Shown here one piece after another: positions 23,501-38,209 of a stretch of 64,000 nucleotides of DNA. A program made the translations under genes and the position numbers. The notes under the pieces were generated by a model. That model was not told the origin of the DNA, made no database searches, and worked only from the letters and a program-made list of their open reading frames with translations. This stretch comes from Acanthosepion lycidas (Eukaryota; Mollusca; Cephalopoda; Sepiida; Sepiidae), in NCBI GenBank assembly GCA_963932145.1, contig OZ010605.1, positions 23,874,172-23,938,171 on the forward strand, read 5' to 3'. Numbering within the stretch: the stretch's first letter is position 1; the number at the start of each line of letters is the position of its first letter.

Positions 23501-26500
23501 TATTTCACGAATTATTCTCATCTGAATTTCTGAGTTGAGGTTTATTCATTATTTCACGAATTATTCTTATCTGAATTTCTGAGCTGAGGTTTTCTCATTA
23601 TTATACGAATTATTCTTAACTGAATTTCTGAGTTCAGGTTTTCTCATTATTTCAGGAATTATTCTTATCTGAATTTCTGAGTTGAGGTTTTATCATTATT
23701 TCACGAATTATTCTTCTCTGAGTTTCTGATTTGTGGTTTTCTCATTATTTCACGAATTGTTCTCATCTGAATTTCTGAGTTCATGTTTTCTCATTATTTC
23801 ACGAATTATTCTCATCTAAATTTCTGATTCGAGGTGTTCTCAGTATTTAACGAATTATTTTTATCTGAATTTCTGAGTTCAGGTTTTTTCATTATTTCAC
23901 GAATTATTCTAAACTGAATTTCTGAGTTGAGGTTTTCTCATTATTTCATGACTTATTCTAAACTGAATTTCTGAGTTGAGGTTTAATCATTATTTCATGA
24001 ATTATTCTTAACTGAATTTCTGAGTCGAGGTTTTCTCATTATTTCACGAATTATTCTTATCTGAATTTCTGAGTTAAGGTTTTCTCATTATTTCACGAAT
24101 TATTCTTATCTGAGTTTCTGATTTGTAGTTTTCTCATTATTTCACGAATTATTCTAAACTGAATTTCTGAGTTGAGGTTTTCTCATTATTATACGAATTA
24201 TTCTTAACTGAATTTCTGAGTTCAGGTTTTCTCATTATTTCACGAATTATTCTTATCTGAGTTCAGTTTTTCTCATTATTTCACGAATTATTCTCATCTG
24301 AATTTCTGAGTTCAGGTTTTCTCATTATTTCACGAATTATTCTTATCTGAGTTCAGTTTTTCTCATTATAATCACGAATTATTCTTATCTGAATTTCTGA
24401 GTTCAGGTTTTCTCATTATTTCACGAATTATTCTTAACTGAATTTCTGAGTTCTGGTTTTATCATTATTACACGAATAATTCTCATCTGAATTTCTGAGT
24501 TCAGGTTTTCTCATTATTTCACGAATTATTCTTATCTGAATTTCTGAGTTCAGGTTTTCTCATTATTTCCCGAATTATTCTTATCTGAATTTCTGAGTTG
24601 AGGTTTACTCATTATTTCACGAATTATTCTTATCTGAATTTCTGAGCAGAGGTTTTCTCATTATTATACGAATTATTTTTAACTGAATTTCTGAGTTCAG
24701 GCTTTCTCATTATTTCACGAGTTATTCTTATATGAATTTCTGAGTTGAGGTTTTCTCATTATTTCATGACTTATTCTAAACTGAATTTCTGAGTTGAGGT
24801 TTACTCATTATTTCATGAATTATTCTTAACTGAATTTCTGAGTCGAGGTTTTCTCATTATTTCACGAATTATTCTTATCTGAATTTCTGAGTTAAGGTTT
24901 TCTCATTATTTCACGAATTATTCTTATCTGAGTTTCTGATTTGTAGTTTTCTCATTTTTTCACGAATTATTCTAAACTGAATTTCTGAGTTGAGGTTTTC
25001 TCATTATTATACGAATTATTCTTAACTGAATTTCTGAGTTCAGGTTTTCTCATTATTTCACGAATTATTCTTATCTGAGTTCAGTTTTTCTCATTATTTC
25101 ACGAATTATTCTCATCTGAATTTCTGAGTTCAGGTTTTCTCATTATTTCACGAATTATTCTTATCTGAGTTCAGTTTTTCTCATTATAATCACGAATTAT
25201 TCTTATCTGAATTTCTGAGTTCAGGTTTTCTCATTATTTCACGAATTATTCTTAACTGAATTTCTGAGTTCTGGTTTTATCATTATTACACGAATTATTC
25301 TCATCTGAATTTCTGAGTTCAGGTTTTCTCATTATTTCACGAATTATTCTTATCTGAATTTCTGAGTTCAGGTTTTCTCATTATTTCCCGAATTATTCTT
25401 ATCTGAATTTCTGAGTTGAGGTTTACTCATTATTTCACGAATTATTCTTATCTGAATTTCTGAGCAGAGGTTTTCTCATTATTATACGAATTATTTTTAA
25501 CTGAATTTCTGAGTTCAGGCTTTCTCATTATTTCACGAGTTATTCTTATATGAATTTCTGAGTTGAGGTTTTCTCATTATTTCATGACTTATTCTAAACT
25601 GAATTTCTGAGTTGAGGTTTACTCATTATTTCATGAATTATTCTTAACTGAATTTCTGAGTCGAGGTTTTCTCATTATTTCACGAATTATTCTTATCTGA
25701 ATTTCTGAGTTAAGGTTTTCTCATTATTTCACGAATTATTCTTATCTGAGTTTCTGATTTGTAGTTTTCTCATTATTTCACGAATTATTCTAAACTGAAT
25801 TTCTGAGTTGAGGTTTTCTCATTATTATACGAATTATTCTTAACTGAATTTCTGAGTTCAGGTTTTCTCATTATTTCACGAATTATTCTTATCTGAGTTC
25901 AGTTTTTCTCATTATTTCACGAATTATTCTCATCTGAATTTCTGAGTTCAGGTTTTCTCATTATTTCACGAATTATTCTTATCTGAGTTCAGTTTTTCTC
26001 ATTATAATCACGAATTATTCTTATCTGAGTTTCTGATTTGTAGTTTTCTCATAATTTCACCAATTATTCTAAACTGAATTTCTGAGTTGAGGTTTTCTCA
26101 TTATTATACGAATTATTCTTAACTGAATTTCTGAGTTCAGGTTTTCTCATTATTTCACGAATTATTCTTATCTGAGTTCAGTTTTTCTCATTATTTCACG
26201 AATTATTCTCATCTGAATTTCTGAGTTCAGGTTTTCTCATTATTTCACGAATTATTCTTATCTGAGTTCAGTTTTTCTCATTATAATCACGAATTATTCT
26301 TATCTGAATTTCTGAGTTCAGGTTTTCTCATTATTTCACGAATTATTCTTAACTGAATTTCTGAGTTCTGGTTTTATCATTATTACACGAATTATTCTCA
26401 TCTGAATTTCTGAGTTCAGGTTTTCTCATTATTTCACGAATTATTCTTATCTGAATTTCTGAGTTCAGGTTTTCTCATTATTTCCCGAATTATTCTTATC

Positions 26501-29500
26501 TGAATTTCTGAGTTGAGGTTTACTCATTATTTCACGAATTATTCTTATCTGAATTTCTGAGCAGAGGTTTTCTCATTATTATACGAATTATTTTTAACTG
26601 AATTTCTGAGTTCAGGCTTTCTCATTATTTCACGAGTTATTCTTATATGAATTTCTGAGTTGAGGTTTTCTCATTATTTCATGACTTATTCTAAACTGAA
26701 TTTCTGAGTTGAGGTTTACTCATTATTTCATGAATTATTCTTAACTGAATTTCTGAGTCGAGGTTTTCTCATTATTTCACGAATTATTCTTATCTGAATT
26801 TCTGAGTTAAGGTTTTCTCATTATTTCACGAATTATTCTTATCTGAGTTTCTGATTTGTAGTTTTCTCATTATTTCACGAATTATTCTAAACTGAATTTC
26901 TGAGTTGAGGTTTTCTCATTATTATACGAATTATTCTTAACTGAATTTCTGAGTTCAGGTTTTCTCATTATTTCACGAATTATTCTTATCTGAGTTCAGT
27001 TTTTCTCATTATTTCACGAATTATTCTCATCTGAATTTCTGAGTTCAGGTTTTCTCATTATTTCACGAATTATTCTTATCTGAGTTCAGTTTTTCTCATT
27101 ATAATCACGAATTATTCTTATCTGAATTTCTGAGTTCAGGTTTTCTCATTATTTCACGAATTATTCTTAACTGAATTTCTGAGTTCTGGTTTTATCATTA
27201 TTACACGAATTATTCTCATCTGAATTTCTGAGTTCAGGTTTTCTCATTATTTCACGAATTATTCTTATCTGAATTTCTGAGTTCAGGTTTTCTCATTATT
27301 TCCCGAATTATTCTTATCTGAATTTCTGAGTTGAGGTTTACTCATTATTTCACGAATTATTCTTATCTGAATTTCTGAGCAGAGGTTTTCTCATTATTAT
27401 ACGAATTATTTTTAACTGAATTTCTGAGTTCAGGCTTTCTCATTATTTCACGAGTTATTCTTATATGAATTTCTGAGTTGAGGTTTTCTCATTATTTCAT
27501 GACTTATTCTAAACTGAATTTCTGAGTTGAGGTTTACTCATTATTTCATGAATTATTCTTAACTGAATTTCTGAGTCGAGGTTTTCTCATTATTTCACGA
27601 ATTATTCTTATCTGAATTTCTGAGTTAAGGTTTTCTCATTATTTCACGAATTATTCTTATCTGAGTTTCTGATTTGTAGTTTTCTCATTATTTCACGAAT
27701 TATTCTAAACTGAATTTCTGAGTTGAGGTTTTCTCATTATTATACGAATTATTCTTAACTGAATTTCTGAGTTCAGGTTTTCTCATTATTTCACGAATTA
27801 TTCTTATCTGAGTTCAGTTTTTCTCATTATTTCACGAATTATTCTCATCTGAATTTCTGAGTTCAGGTTTTCTCATTATTTCACGAATTATTCTTATCTG
27901 AGTTCAGTTTTTCTCATTATAATCACGAATTATTCTTATCTGAATTTCTGAGTTCAGGTTTTCTCATTATTTCACGAATTATTCTTAACTGAATTTCTGA
28001 GTTCTGGTTTTATCATTATTACACGAATTATTCTCATCTGAATTTCTGAGTTGAGGTTTACTCATTATTTCACGAATTATTCTTATCTGAATTTCTGAGC
28101 AGAGGTTTTCTCATTATTATACGAATTATTTTTAACTGAATTTCTGAGTTCAGGCTTTCTCATTATTTCACGAGTTATTCTTATATGAATTTCTGAGTTG
28201 AGGTTTTCTCATTTTTTCACGAATTATTCTTAACTGAAATTCTGAGTTGAGGTTTTCTCATTATTTCACGAATTATTCTTATCTGAATTTCTGAGTTCAG
28301 GTTTTCTCATTATTTCACGCATTATTCTTATCTGAATTTCTGAGTTGAGGTTTTCTCATTATTTCACGTATTATTCTTATCTGAATTTCTGAGTTCAGGT
28401 TTTCTCATTATTTCACGAATTATTCTTATCTGAGTTTCTGATTTGTGGTTTTCACATTATTTCACGAATTATTCTCATCTGAATTTCTGAGTTGAGGTTT
28501 TCTCATTATTTCACGTATTATTCTTATCTGAATTTCTGAGTTCAGGTTTTCTCATTATTTCACGAATTATTCTTATCTGAGTTTCTGATTTGTGGTTTTC
28601 ACATTATTTCACGAATTATTCTCATCTGAATTTCTGAGTTGAGGTTTTCTCATTATTTCACGAATTATTCTAAACTGAATTTCTGAGTTGATGTTTTCTC
28701 ATTATTTCATGAATTATTCTTATGTAAATTATTGAGTTGAGGTTTTCTCATTATTTCACGAATTATTCTTATCTGAATTTCTGAGTTGAGGTTTTCTCAT
28801 TATTTCACGAATTATTCTTATCTGAATTTCTGAGTTGAGGATTTCTCATTATTTCACGAATTATTCTTATCTGAGTTTCTGAGTTGAGGTTTTCTCATTA
28901 TTTCACGAATTATTCTTATCCGAATTTCTGAGTTGAGGTTTTCTCATTATTATACGAATTATTCTTAACTGAATTTCTGAGTTCAGGTTTTCTCAATTAT
29001 TTCACGAATTATTCTTATCTGAATTTCTGAGTTGAGGTTTTCTCATTATTTCACGAATTATTCTTAACTGAATTTCTGATTTTATGTTTTCTCATTATTT
29101 CACGAATTATTCTCATCTGAATTTCTGAGTTGAGGTTTATTCATTATTTCACGAATTATTCTTATCTGAATTTCTGAGCTGAGGTTTTCTCATTATTATA
29201 CGAATTATTCTTAACTGAATTTTTGAGTCGAGGTTTTCTCATTATTTCACGAATTATTCTTATCTTAATTTCTGAGTGGTGGTTTTCTCATTATTTCACG
29301 AGTTATTCTTATATGAATTTCTGAGTTCAGGTTTTCTCATTATTTCACGGATTATTCTTATCTGAATTGCTTAGTTGAGGTTTTCTCAATATTTCACGAA
29401 TTATTCTCATCTGAATTTCTGAGTTCATGTTTTCTCATTATTTCACGAATTGTTCTCATCTGAATTTCTGAGTTCATGTTTTCTCATTATTTCACGAATT

Positions 29501-32500
29501 ATTCTCATCTAAATTTCTGATTCGAGGTGTTCTCATTATTTAACGAATTATTGTTATCTGAATTTCTGAGTTCAGGTTTTTTCATTATTTCACGAATTAT
29601 TCTTAACTGAATTTCTGATTTTATGTTTTCTCATTATTTCACGAATTATTCTCATCTGAATTTCTGAGTTGAGGTTTATTCATTATTTCACGAATTATTC
29701 TTATCTGAATTTCTGAGCTGAGGTTTTCTCATTATTATACGAATTATTCTTAACTGAATTTCTGAGTTCAGGTTTTCTCATTATTTCAGGAATTATTCTT
29801 ATCTGAATTTCTGAGTTGAGGTTTTCTCATTATTTCACGAATTATTCTTCTCTGAGTTTCTGATTTGTGGTTTTCTCATTATTTCACGAATTGTTCTCAT
29901 CTGAATTTCTGAGTTCATGTTTTCTCATTATTTCACGAATTATTCTCATCTAAATTTCTGATTCGAGGTGTTCTCAGTATTTAACGAATTATTTTTATCT
30001 GAATTTCTGAGTTCAGGTTTTTTCATTATTTCACGAATTATTCTTAACTGAATTTCTGATTTTATGTTTTCTCATTATTTCACGAATTATTCTCATCTGA
30101 ATTTCTGAGTTGAGGTTTATTCATTATTTCACGAATTATTCTTATCTGAATTTCTGAGCTGAGGTTTTCTCATTATTATACGAATTATTCTTAACTGAAT
30201 TTCTGAGTTCAGGTTTTCTCATTATTTCAGGAATTATTCTTATCTGAATTTCTGAGTTGAGGTTTTCTCATTATTTCACGAATTATTCTTCTCTGAGTTT
30301 CTGATTTGTGGTTTTCTCATTATTTCACGAATTGTTCTCATCTGAATTTCTGAGTTCATGTTTTCTCATTATTTCACGAATTATTCTCATCTAAATTTCT
30401 GATTCGAGGTGTTCTCAGTATTTAACGAATTATTTTTATCTGAATTTCTGAGTTCAGGTTTTTTCATTATTTCACGAATTATTCTTAACTGAATTTCTGA
30501 TTTTATGTTTTCTCATTATTTCACGAAGTATTCTTATCTGAATTTCTGAGTCGAGGTGTTCTCATTATTTCACGAATTATTCTAAACTGAATTTCTGAGT
30601 TGAGGTTTTCTCATTATTTCATGACTTATTCTAAACTGAATTTCTGAGTTGAGGTTTACTCATTATTTCATGAATTATTCTTAACTGAATTTCTGAGTCG
30701 AGGTTTTCTCATTATTTCACGAATTATTCTTATCTGAAATTCTGAGTTAATGTTTTCTCATTATTTCACGAATTATTCTTATCTGAGTTTCTGATTTGTA
30801 GTTTTCTCATTATTTCACGAATTATTCTAAACTGAATTTCTGAGTTGAGGTTTTCTCATTATTATACGAATTATTCTTAACTGAATTTCTGAGTTCAGGT
30901 TTTCTCATTATTTCACGAATTATTCTTATCTGAGTTCAGTTTTTCTCATTATTTCACGAATTATTTTCATCTGAATTTCTGAGTTCAGGTTTTCTCATTA
31001 TTTCACGAATTATTCTTATCTGAGTTCAGTTTTTCTCATTATAATCACGAATTATTCTTATCTGAATTTCTGAGTTCAGGTTTTCTCATTATTTCACGAA
31101 TTATTCATAACTGAATTTCTGAGTTCAGGTTTTCTCATTATTTCACGAATTATTCTCATCTGAATTTCTGAGTTCAGGTTTTCTCATTATTTCACGAATT
31201 ATACTTATCTGAATTTCTGAGTTGAGGTTTATTCATTATTTCTAGAATTATTCTTACCTGAATTTCTGAGCTGAGGTTTTCTCATTATTATACGAATTAT
31301 TCTTAACTGAATTTCTGAGTTCAGCTTTTCTCATTATTTCACGAATTATTCTTATCTGAGTTTCTGATTTGTGGCATTCTCATTATTTCACGAATTATTC
31401 TCATCTGAGATTCTGAGTTCATGTTTTCTCATTATTTCACGAATTGTTCTCATCTGAATTTCTGAGTTCATGTCTTCTCATTATTTCACGAATTATTCTC
31501 ATCAAAATTTCTGATTCGACGTGTTCTCATTATTTAACGAATTATTGTTATCTGAATTTCTGAGTTCAGGTTTTTTCATTATTTCACGAATTATTCTTAA
31601 CTGAATTTCTGATTTTGTGTTTTCTCATTATTTCACGAATTATTCTTAACTGAATTTCTGAGTTGATGTTTTCACATTATTTCATGACTTATTCTCAACT
31701 GAATTTCTGAGTTGAGGTTTACTCATTATTTCATGAATTATTCTTAACTGAATTTCTGAGTCGAGGTTTTCTCATTATTTCACGAATTATTCTTATCTGA
31801 ATTTCTGAGTGGTGGTTTTCTCATTATTTCACGAGTTATTCTTATATGAATTTCTGAGTTCAGGTTTTCTCATTATTTCACGGATTATACTTATCTGAAT
31901 TGCTTAGTTGAGGTTTTCTCAATATTTCACGAATTATTCTCATCTGAATTTCTGAGTTCATGTTTTCTCATTATTTCACGAATTATTCTCATCTAAATTT
32001 CTGATTCGAGGTGTTCTCATTATTTAACGAATTATTGTTATCTGAATTTCTGAGTTCAGGTTTTTTCATTATTTCACGAATTATTCTTAACTGAATTTCT
32101 GATTTTATGTTTTCTCATTATTTCACGAATTATTCTCATCTGAATTTCTGAGTTGAGGTTTATTCATTATTTCACGAATTATTCTTATCTGAATTTCTGA
32201 GCTGAGGTTTTCTCATTATTATACGAATTATTCTTAACTGAATTTCTGAGTTCAGGTTTTCTCATTATTTCAGGAATTATTCTTATCTGAATTTCTGAGT
32301 TGAGGTTTTATCATTATTTCACGAATTATTCTTCTCTGAGTTTCTGATTTGTGGTTTTCTCATTATTTCACGAATTGTTCTCATCTGAATTTCTGAGTTC
32401 ATGTTTTCTCATTATTTCACGAATTATTCTCATCTAAATTTCTGATTCGAGGTGTTCTCAGTATTTAACGAATTATTTTTATCTGAATTTCTGAGTTCAG

Positions 32501-35500
32501 GTTTTTTCATTATTTCACGAATTATTCTAAACTGAATTTCTGAGTTGAGGTTTTCTCATTATTTCATGACTTATTCTAAACTGAATTTCTGAGTTGAGGT
32601 TTAATCATTATTTCATGAATTATTCTTAACTGAATTTCTGAGTCGAGGTTTTCTCATTATTTCACGAATTATTCTTATCTGAATTTCTGAGTTAAGGTTT
32701 TCTCATTATTTCACGAATTATTCTTATCTGAGTTTCTGATTTGTAGTTTTCTCATTATTTCACGAATTATTCTAAACTGAATTTCTGAGTTGAGGTTTTC
32801 TCATTATTATACGAATTATTCTTAACTGAATTTCTGAGTTCAGGTTTTCTCATTATTTCACGAATTATTCTTATCTGAGTTCAGTTTTTCTCATTATTTC
32901 ACGAATTATTCTCATCTGAATTTCTGAGTTCAGGTTTTCTCATTATTTCACGAATTATTCTTATCTGAGTTCAGTTTTTCTCATTATAATCACGAATTAT
33001 TCTTATCTGAATTTCTGAGTTCAGGTTTTCTCATTATTTCACGAATTATTCTTAACTGAATTTCTGAGTTCTGGTTTTATCATTATTACACGAATTATTC
33101 TCATCTGAATTTCTGAGTTCAGGTTTTCTCATTATTTCACGAATTATTCTTATCTGAATTTCTGAGTTCAGGTTTTCTCATTATTTCCCGAATTATTCTT
33201 ATCTGAATTTCTGAGTTGAGGTTTACTCATTATTTCACGAATTATTCTTATCTGAATTTCTGAGCAGAGGTTTTCTCATTATTATACGAATTATTTTTAA
33301 CTGAATTTCTGAGTTCAGGCTTTCTCATTATTTCACGAGTTATTCTTATATGAATTTCTGAGTTGAGGTTTTCTCATTATTTCATGACTTATTCTAAACT
33401 GAATTTCTGAGTTGAGGTTTACTCATTATTTCATGAATTATTCTTAACTGAATTTCTGAGTCGAGGTTTTCTCATTATTTCACGAATTATTCTTATCTGA
33501 ATTTCTGAGTTAAGGTTTTCTCATTATTTCACGAATTATTCTTATCTGAGTTTCTGATTTGTAGTTTTCTCATTATTTCACGAATTATTCTAAACTGAAT
33601 TTCTGAGTTGAGGTTTTCTCATTATTATACGAATTATTCTTAACTGAATTTCTGAGTTCAGGTTTTCTCATTATTTCACGAATTATTCTTATCTGAGTTC
33701 AGTTTTTCTCATTATTTCACGAATTATTCTCATCTGAATTTCTGAGTTCAGGTTTTCTCATTATTTCACGAATTATTCTTATCTGAGTTCAGTTTTTCTC
33801 ATTATAATCACGAATTATTCTTATCTGAATTTCTGAGTTCAGGTTTTCTCATTATTTCACGAATTATTCTTAACTGAATTTCTGAGTTCTGGTTTTATCA
33901 TTATTACACGAATTATTCTCATCTGAATTTCTGAGTTCAGGTTTTCTCATTATTTCACGAATTATTCTTATCTGAATTTCTGAGTTCAGGTTTTCTCATT
34001 ATTTCCCGAATTATTCTTATCTGAATTTCTGAGTTGAGGTTTACTCATTATTTCACGAATTATTCTTATCTGAATTTCTGAGCAGAGGTTTTCTCATTAT
34101 TATACGAATTATTTTTAACTGAATTTCTGAGTTCAGGCTTTCTCATTATTTCACGAGTTATTTTTATATGAATTTCTGAGTTGAGGTTTTCTCATTATTT
34201 CATGACTTATTCTAAACTGAATTTCTGAGTTGAGGTTTACTCATTATTTCATGAATTATTCTTAACTGAATTTCTGAGTCGAGGTTTTCTCATTATTTCA
34301 CGAATTATTCTTATCTGAATTTCTGAGTTAAGGTTTTCTCATTATTTCACGAATTATTCTTATCTGAGTTTCTGATTTGTAGTTTTCTCATTATTTCACG
34401 AATTATTCTTATCTGAGTTCAGTTTTTCTCATTATTTCACGAATTATTCTCATCTGAATTTCTGAGTTCAGGTTTTCTCATTATTTCACGAATTATTCTT
34501 ATCTGAGTTCAGTTTTTCTCATTATAATCACGAATTATTCTTATCTGAATTTCTGAGTTCAGGTTTTCTCATTATTTCACGAATTATTCTTAACTGAATT
34601 TCTGAGTTCTGGTTTTATCATTATTACACGAATTATTCTCATCTGAATTTCTGAGTTGAGGTTTACTCATTATTTCACGAATTATTCTTATCTGAATTTC
34701 TGAGCAGAGGTTTTCTCATTATTATACGAATTATTTTTAACTGAATTTCTGAGTTCAGGCTTTCTCATTATTTCACGAGTTATTATTATATGAATTTCTG
34801 AGTTGAGGTTTTCTCATTATTTCACGAATTATTCTTAACTGAAATTCTGAGTTGAGGTTTTCTCATTATTTCACGAATTATTCTTATCTGAATTTCTGAG
34901 TTCAGGTTTTCTCATTATTTCACGCATTATTCTTATCTGAATTTCTGAGTTGAGGTTTTCTCATTATTTCACGTATTATTCTTATCTGAATTTCTGAGTT
35001 CAGGTTTTCTCATTATTTCACGAATTATTCTTATCTGAGTTTCTGATTTGTGGTTTTCACATTATTTCACGAATTATTCTCATCTGAATTTCTGAGTTGA
35101 GGTTTTCTCATTATTTCACGTATTATTCTTATCTGAATTTCTGAGTTCAGGTTTTCTCATTATTTCACGAATTATTCTTATCTGAGTTTCTGATTTGTGG
35201 TTTTCACATTATTTCACGAATTATTCTCATCTGAATTTCTGAGTTGAGGTTTTCTCATTATTTCACGAATTATTCTAAACTGAATTTCTGAGTTGATGTT
35301 TTCTCATTATTTCATGAATTATTCTTATGTAAATTATTGAGTTGAGGTTTTCTCATTATTTCACGAATTATTCTTATCTGAATTTCTGAGTTGAGGTTTT
35401 CTCATTATTTCACGAATTATTCTTATCTGAATTTCTGAGTTGAGGATTTCTCATTATTTCACGAATTATTCTTATCTGAGTTTCTGAGTTGAGGTTTTCT

Positions 35501-35650
35501 CATTATTTCACGAATTATTCTTATCCGAATTTCTGAGTTGAGGTTTTCTCATTATTATACGAATTATTCTTAACTGAATTTCTGAGTTCAGGTTTTCTCA
35601 ATTATTTCACGAATTATTCTTATCTGAATTTCTGAGTTGAGGTTTTCTCA
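20600..35650 (+). repeat. Two copies of an 8.4-kb/6.4-kb block, offset about 8,618 bp
   Basis: Rare markers recur at a constant offset: TATCTTAATT at 20,644 and 29,261, GTTCAGCTTTTC at 22,701 and 31,319, and GTTCAGTTTTTC before ATAATCACG at 24,351/32,969 and 25,169/33,787. The first offset is 8,617 and becomes 8,618 after a 1-bp deletion near 21,020. The second copy has fewer 818-bp units, so its right part is offset 6,605 (27,902/34,507). The blocks span about 20,600-29,040 and 29,217-35,650. Confidence 0.88.
24100..28200 (+). repeat. 818-bp higher-order repeat, five markers plus one partial copy
   Basis: GTTCAGTTTTTCTCATTATAATCACG occurs at 24,351, 25,169, 25,987, 26,266, 27,084 and 27,902. 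The spacings are 818, 818, 279, 818 and 818 bp. The 818-bp period equals 17 units of 49 minus two 8-bp deletions plus one extra base. The 279-bp step marks an incomplete copy. Confidence 0.9.
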
Positions 35651-38209
35651 TTATTTCACGAATTATTCTTAACTGAATTACTGAGTTGATGTGTTCTAAT
35701 ATTTCATGAATTATTCTCAACTGAATTTCTGAGTTGAGGTTTACTCATTATTTCACGAATAATTCTTAACTGAATTTTTGAGTCGTGGTTTTCTCATTAT
35801 TTCACGAATTATTCTTATCTGAATTTCTGAGTTCAGGTTTTCTCATTATTTCCCGAATTATTCTTATCTGAATTTCTGAGTTGAGGTTTACTCATTATTT
35901 CACGAATTATTCGTTTCTGAATTTCTGAGCAGAGGTTTTCTCATTATTATACGAATTATTTTTAACTGAATTTCTAGGTTCAGGCTTTCTCATTATTTCA
36001 CGAATTATTCTTATATGAATTTCTGAGTTGAGGTTTTCTCATTATTTCACGAATTATTCTTAACTGAAATTCTGAGTTGAGGTTTTCTCATTATTTCACG
36101 AATTATTCTTATCTGAATTTCTGAGTTCAGGTTTTCTCATTATTTCACGCATTATTCTTATCTGAATTTATGAGTTGAGGTTTTCTCATTATTTCACGTA
36201 TTATTCTTATCTGAATTTCTGAGTTCAGGTTTTCTCATTATTTCACGAATTATTCTTATCTGAGTTTCTGATTTGTGGTTTCACATTATTTCACGAATTA
36301 TTCTCATCTGATTTTCTGAGTTGAGGTTTTCTCATTATTTCACGAATTATTCTTAACTGAAATTCTGAGTCGAGGTGTTCTCATTATTTCACGAATTATT
36401 CTAAACTGAATTTCTGAGTTGATGTTTTCTCATTATTTCATGAATTATTCTTATGTAAATTATTGAGTTGAGGTTTTCTCATTATTTCACGAATTATTCT
36501 TATCTTAATTTCTGACTTCAGGTTTTCTCATTATTTCACGAATTATTCTTATCTGAATTTCTGAGTTGAGGTTTTCTCATTATTTCACGAATTATTCTTA
36601 TCTGAATTTCTGAGTTGATGATTTCTCATTATTTCACGAATTATTCTTATCTGAGTTTCTGAGTTGAGGTTTTCTCATTATTTCACGAATTATTCTTATC
36701 CGAATTTCTGAGTTGAGGTTTTCTCATTATTATACGAATTATTCTTAACTGAATTTCTGAGTTCAGGTTTTCTCAATTATTTCACGAATTATTCTTATCT
36801 GAATTTCTGAGTTGAGTTTTTCTCATTATTTCACGAATTATTCTTAACTGAATTACTGAGTTGATGTGTTCTAATATTTCATGAATTATTCTCAACTGAA
36901 TTTCTGAGTTGAGGTTTACTCATTATTTCACGAATAATTCTTAACTGAATTTTTGAGTCGTGGTTTTCTCATTATTTCACGAATTATTCTTATCTGAATT
37001 TCTGAGTTCAGGTTTTCTCATTATTTCACGAATTATTCTTATCTGAATTTCTGAGTTGAGGTTTACTCATTATTTCACGAATTATTCTTATCTGAATTTC
37101 TGAGCAGAGGTTTTCTCATTATTATACGAATTATTCTTAACTGAATTTCTCAGTTGAGGTGTTCTCATTATCTCACGAATTATTCTAAACTGAATTTCTG
37201 AGTTGATGTTTTCTCATTATTTCATGAATTATTCTCAACTGAATTTCTGAGTTGAGGTTTACTCATTATTTCATGAATTATTCTTAACTGAATTTCTGAG
37301 TCGAGGTTTTCTCATTATTTCACGAATTATTCTTATCTGAATTTCTGAGTTCAGGTTTTCTCATTATTTCACGAATTATTCGTATCTGAATTTCTGAGTT
37401 GAGGTTTACACATTATTTCACGAATTATTCTTATCTGAATTTCTGAGCTGAGGTTTTCTCATTATTATACGAATTATTCTTAACTGAATTTCTGAGTTCA
37501 GGTATTCTCATTATTTCACGAATTATTCTTATCTGAATTTCTGAGTTAAGGTTTTCTCATTATTTCACGAATTATTCTTATCTGAGTTTCTGATTTGTAG
37601 TTTTCTCATTATTTCACGAATAATTCTCAACTGAATTTCTGAGTTGAGGTTTTCTCATTATTATACGAATTATTCTTAACTGAATTTCTGAGTTGAGGTT
37701 TTCTCATTATTTCACGAATTATTCTCAACTGAATTTCTGAGTTGAGGTTTTCTCATTATTTCACGAATTATTCTTATCTGAGTTGAGTTTTTCTCATTAT
37801 TTCACGAATTATTCTTATCTGAATTTCTGAGTTCACGTTTTCTCATTATTTCACGAATTATTCTTAACTGAATTTCTGAGTTCAGGTTTTCTCATTATTT
37901 CACGAATTATTCTCATCTGAATTTCTGAGTTCAGGTTTTCTCATTATTTCGCGAATTATTCTTATCTGAATTTCTGAGTTCAGGTTTTCTCATTATTTCA
38001 CGAATTATTCTTATCTGAATTTCTGAGTTGAGGTTTACTCATTATTTCACGAATTATTCTTATCTGAATTTCTGAGTCGAGGTTTTCTCATTATTTCACG
38101 AATTATTTTTATCTGAATTTCTGATTTGTAGTTTTCTCATTATTTCACGAATTATTCTTATCTGAATTTCTGAGTTGAGGTTTTCTCATTATTATACGAA
38201 TTATTCTTA

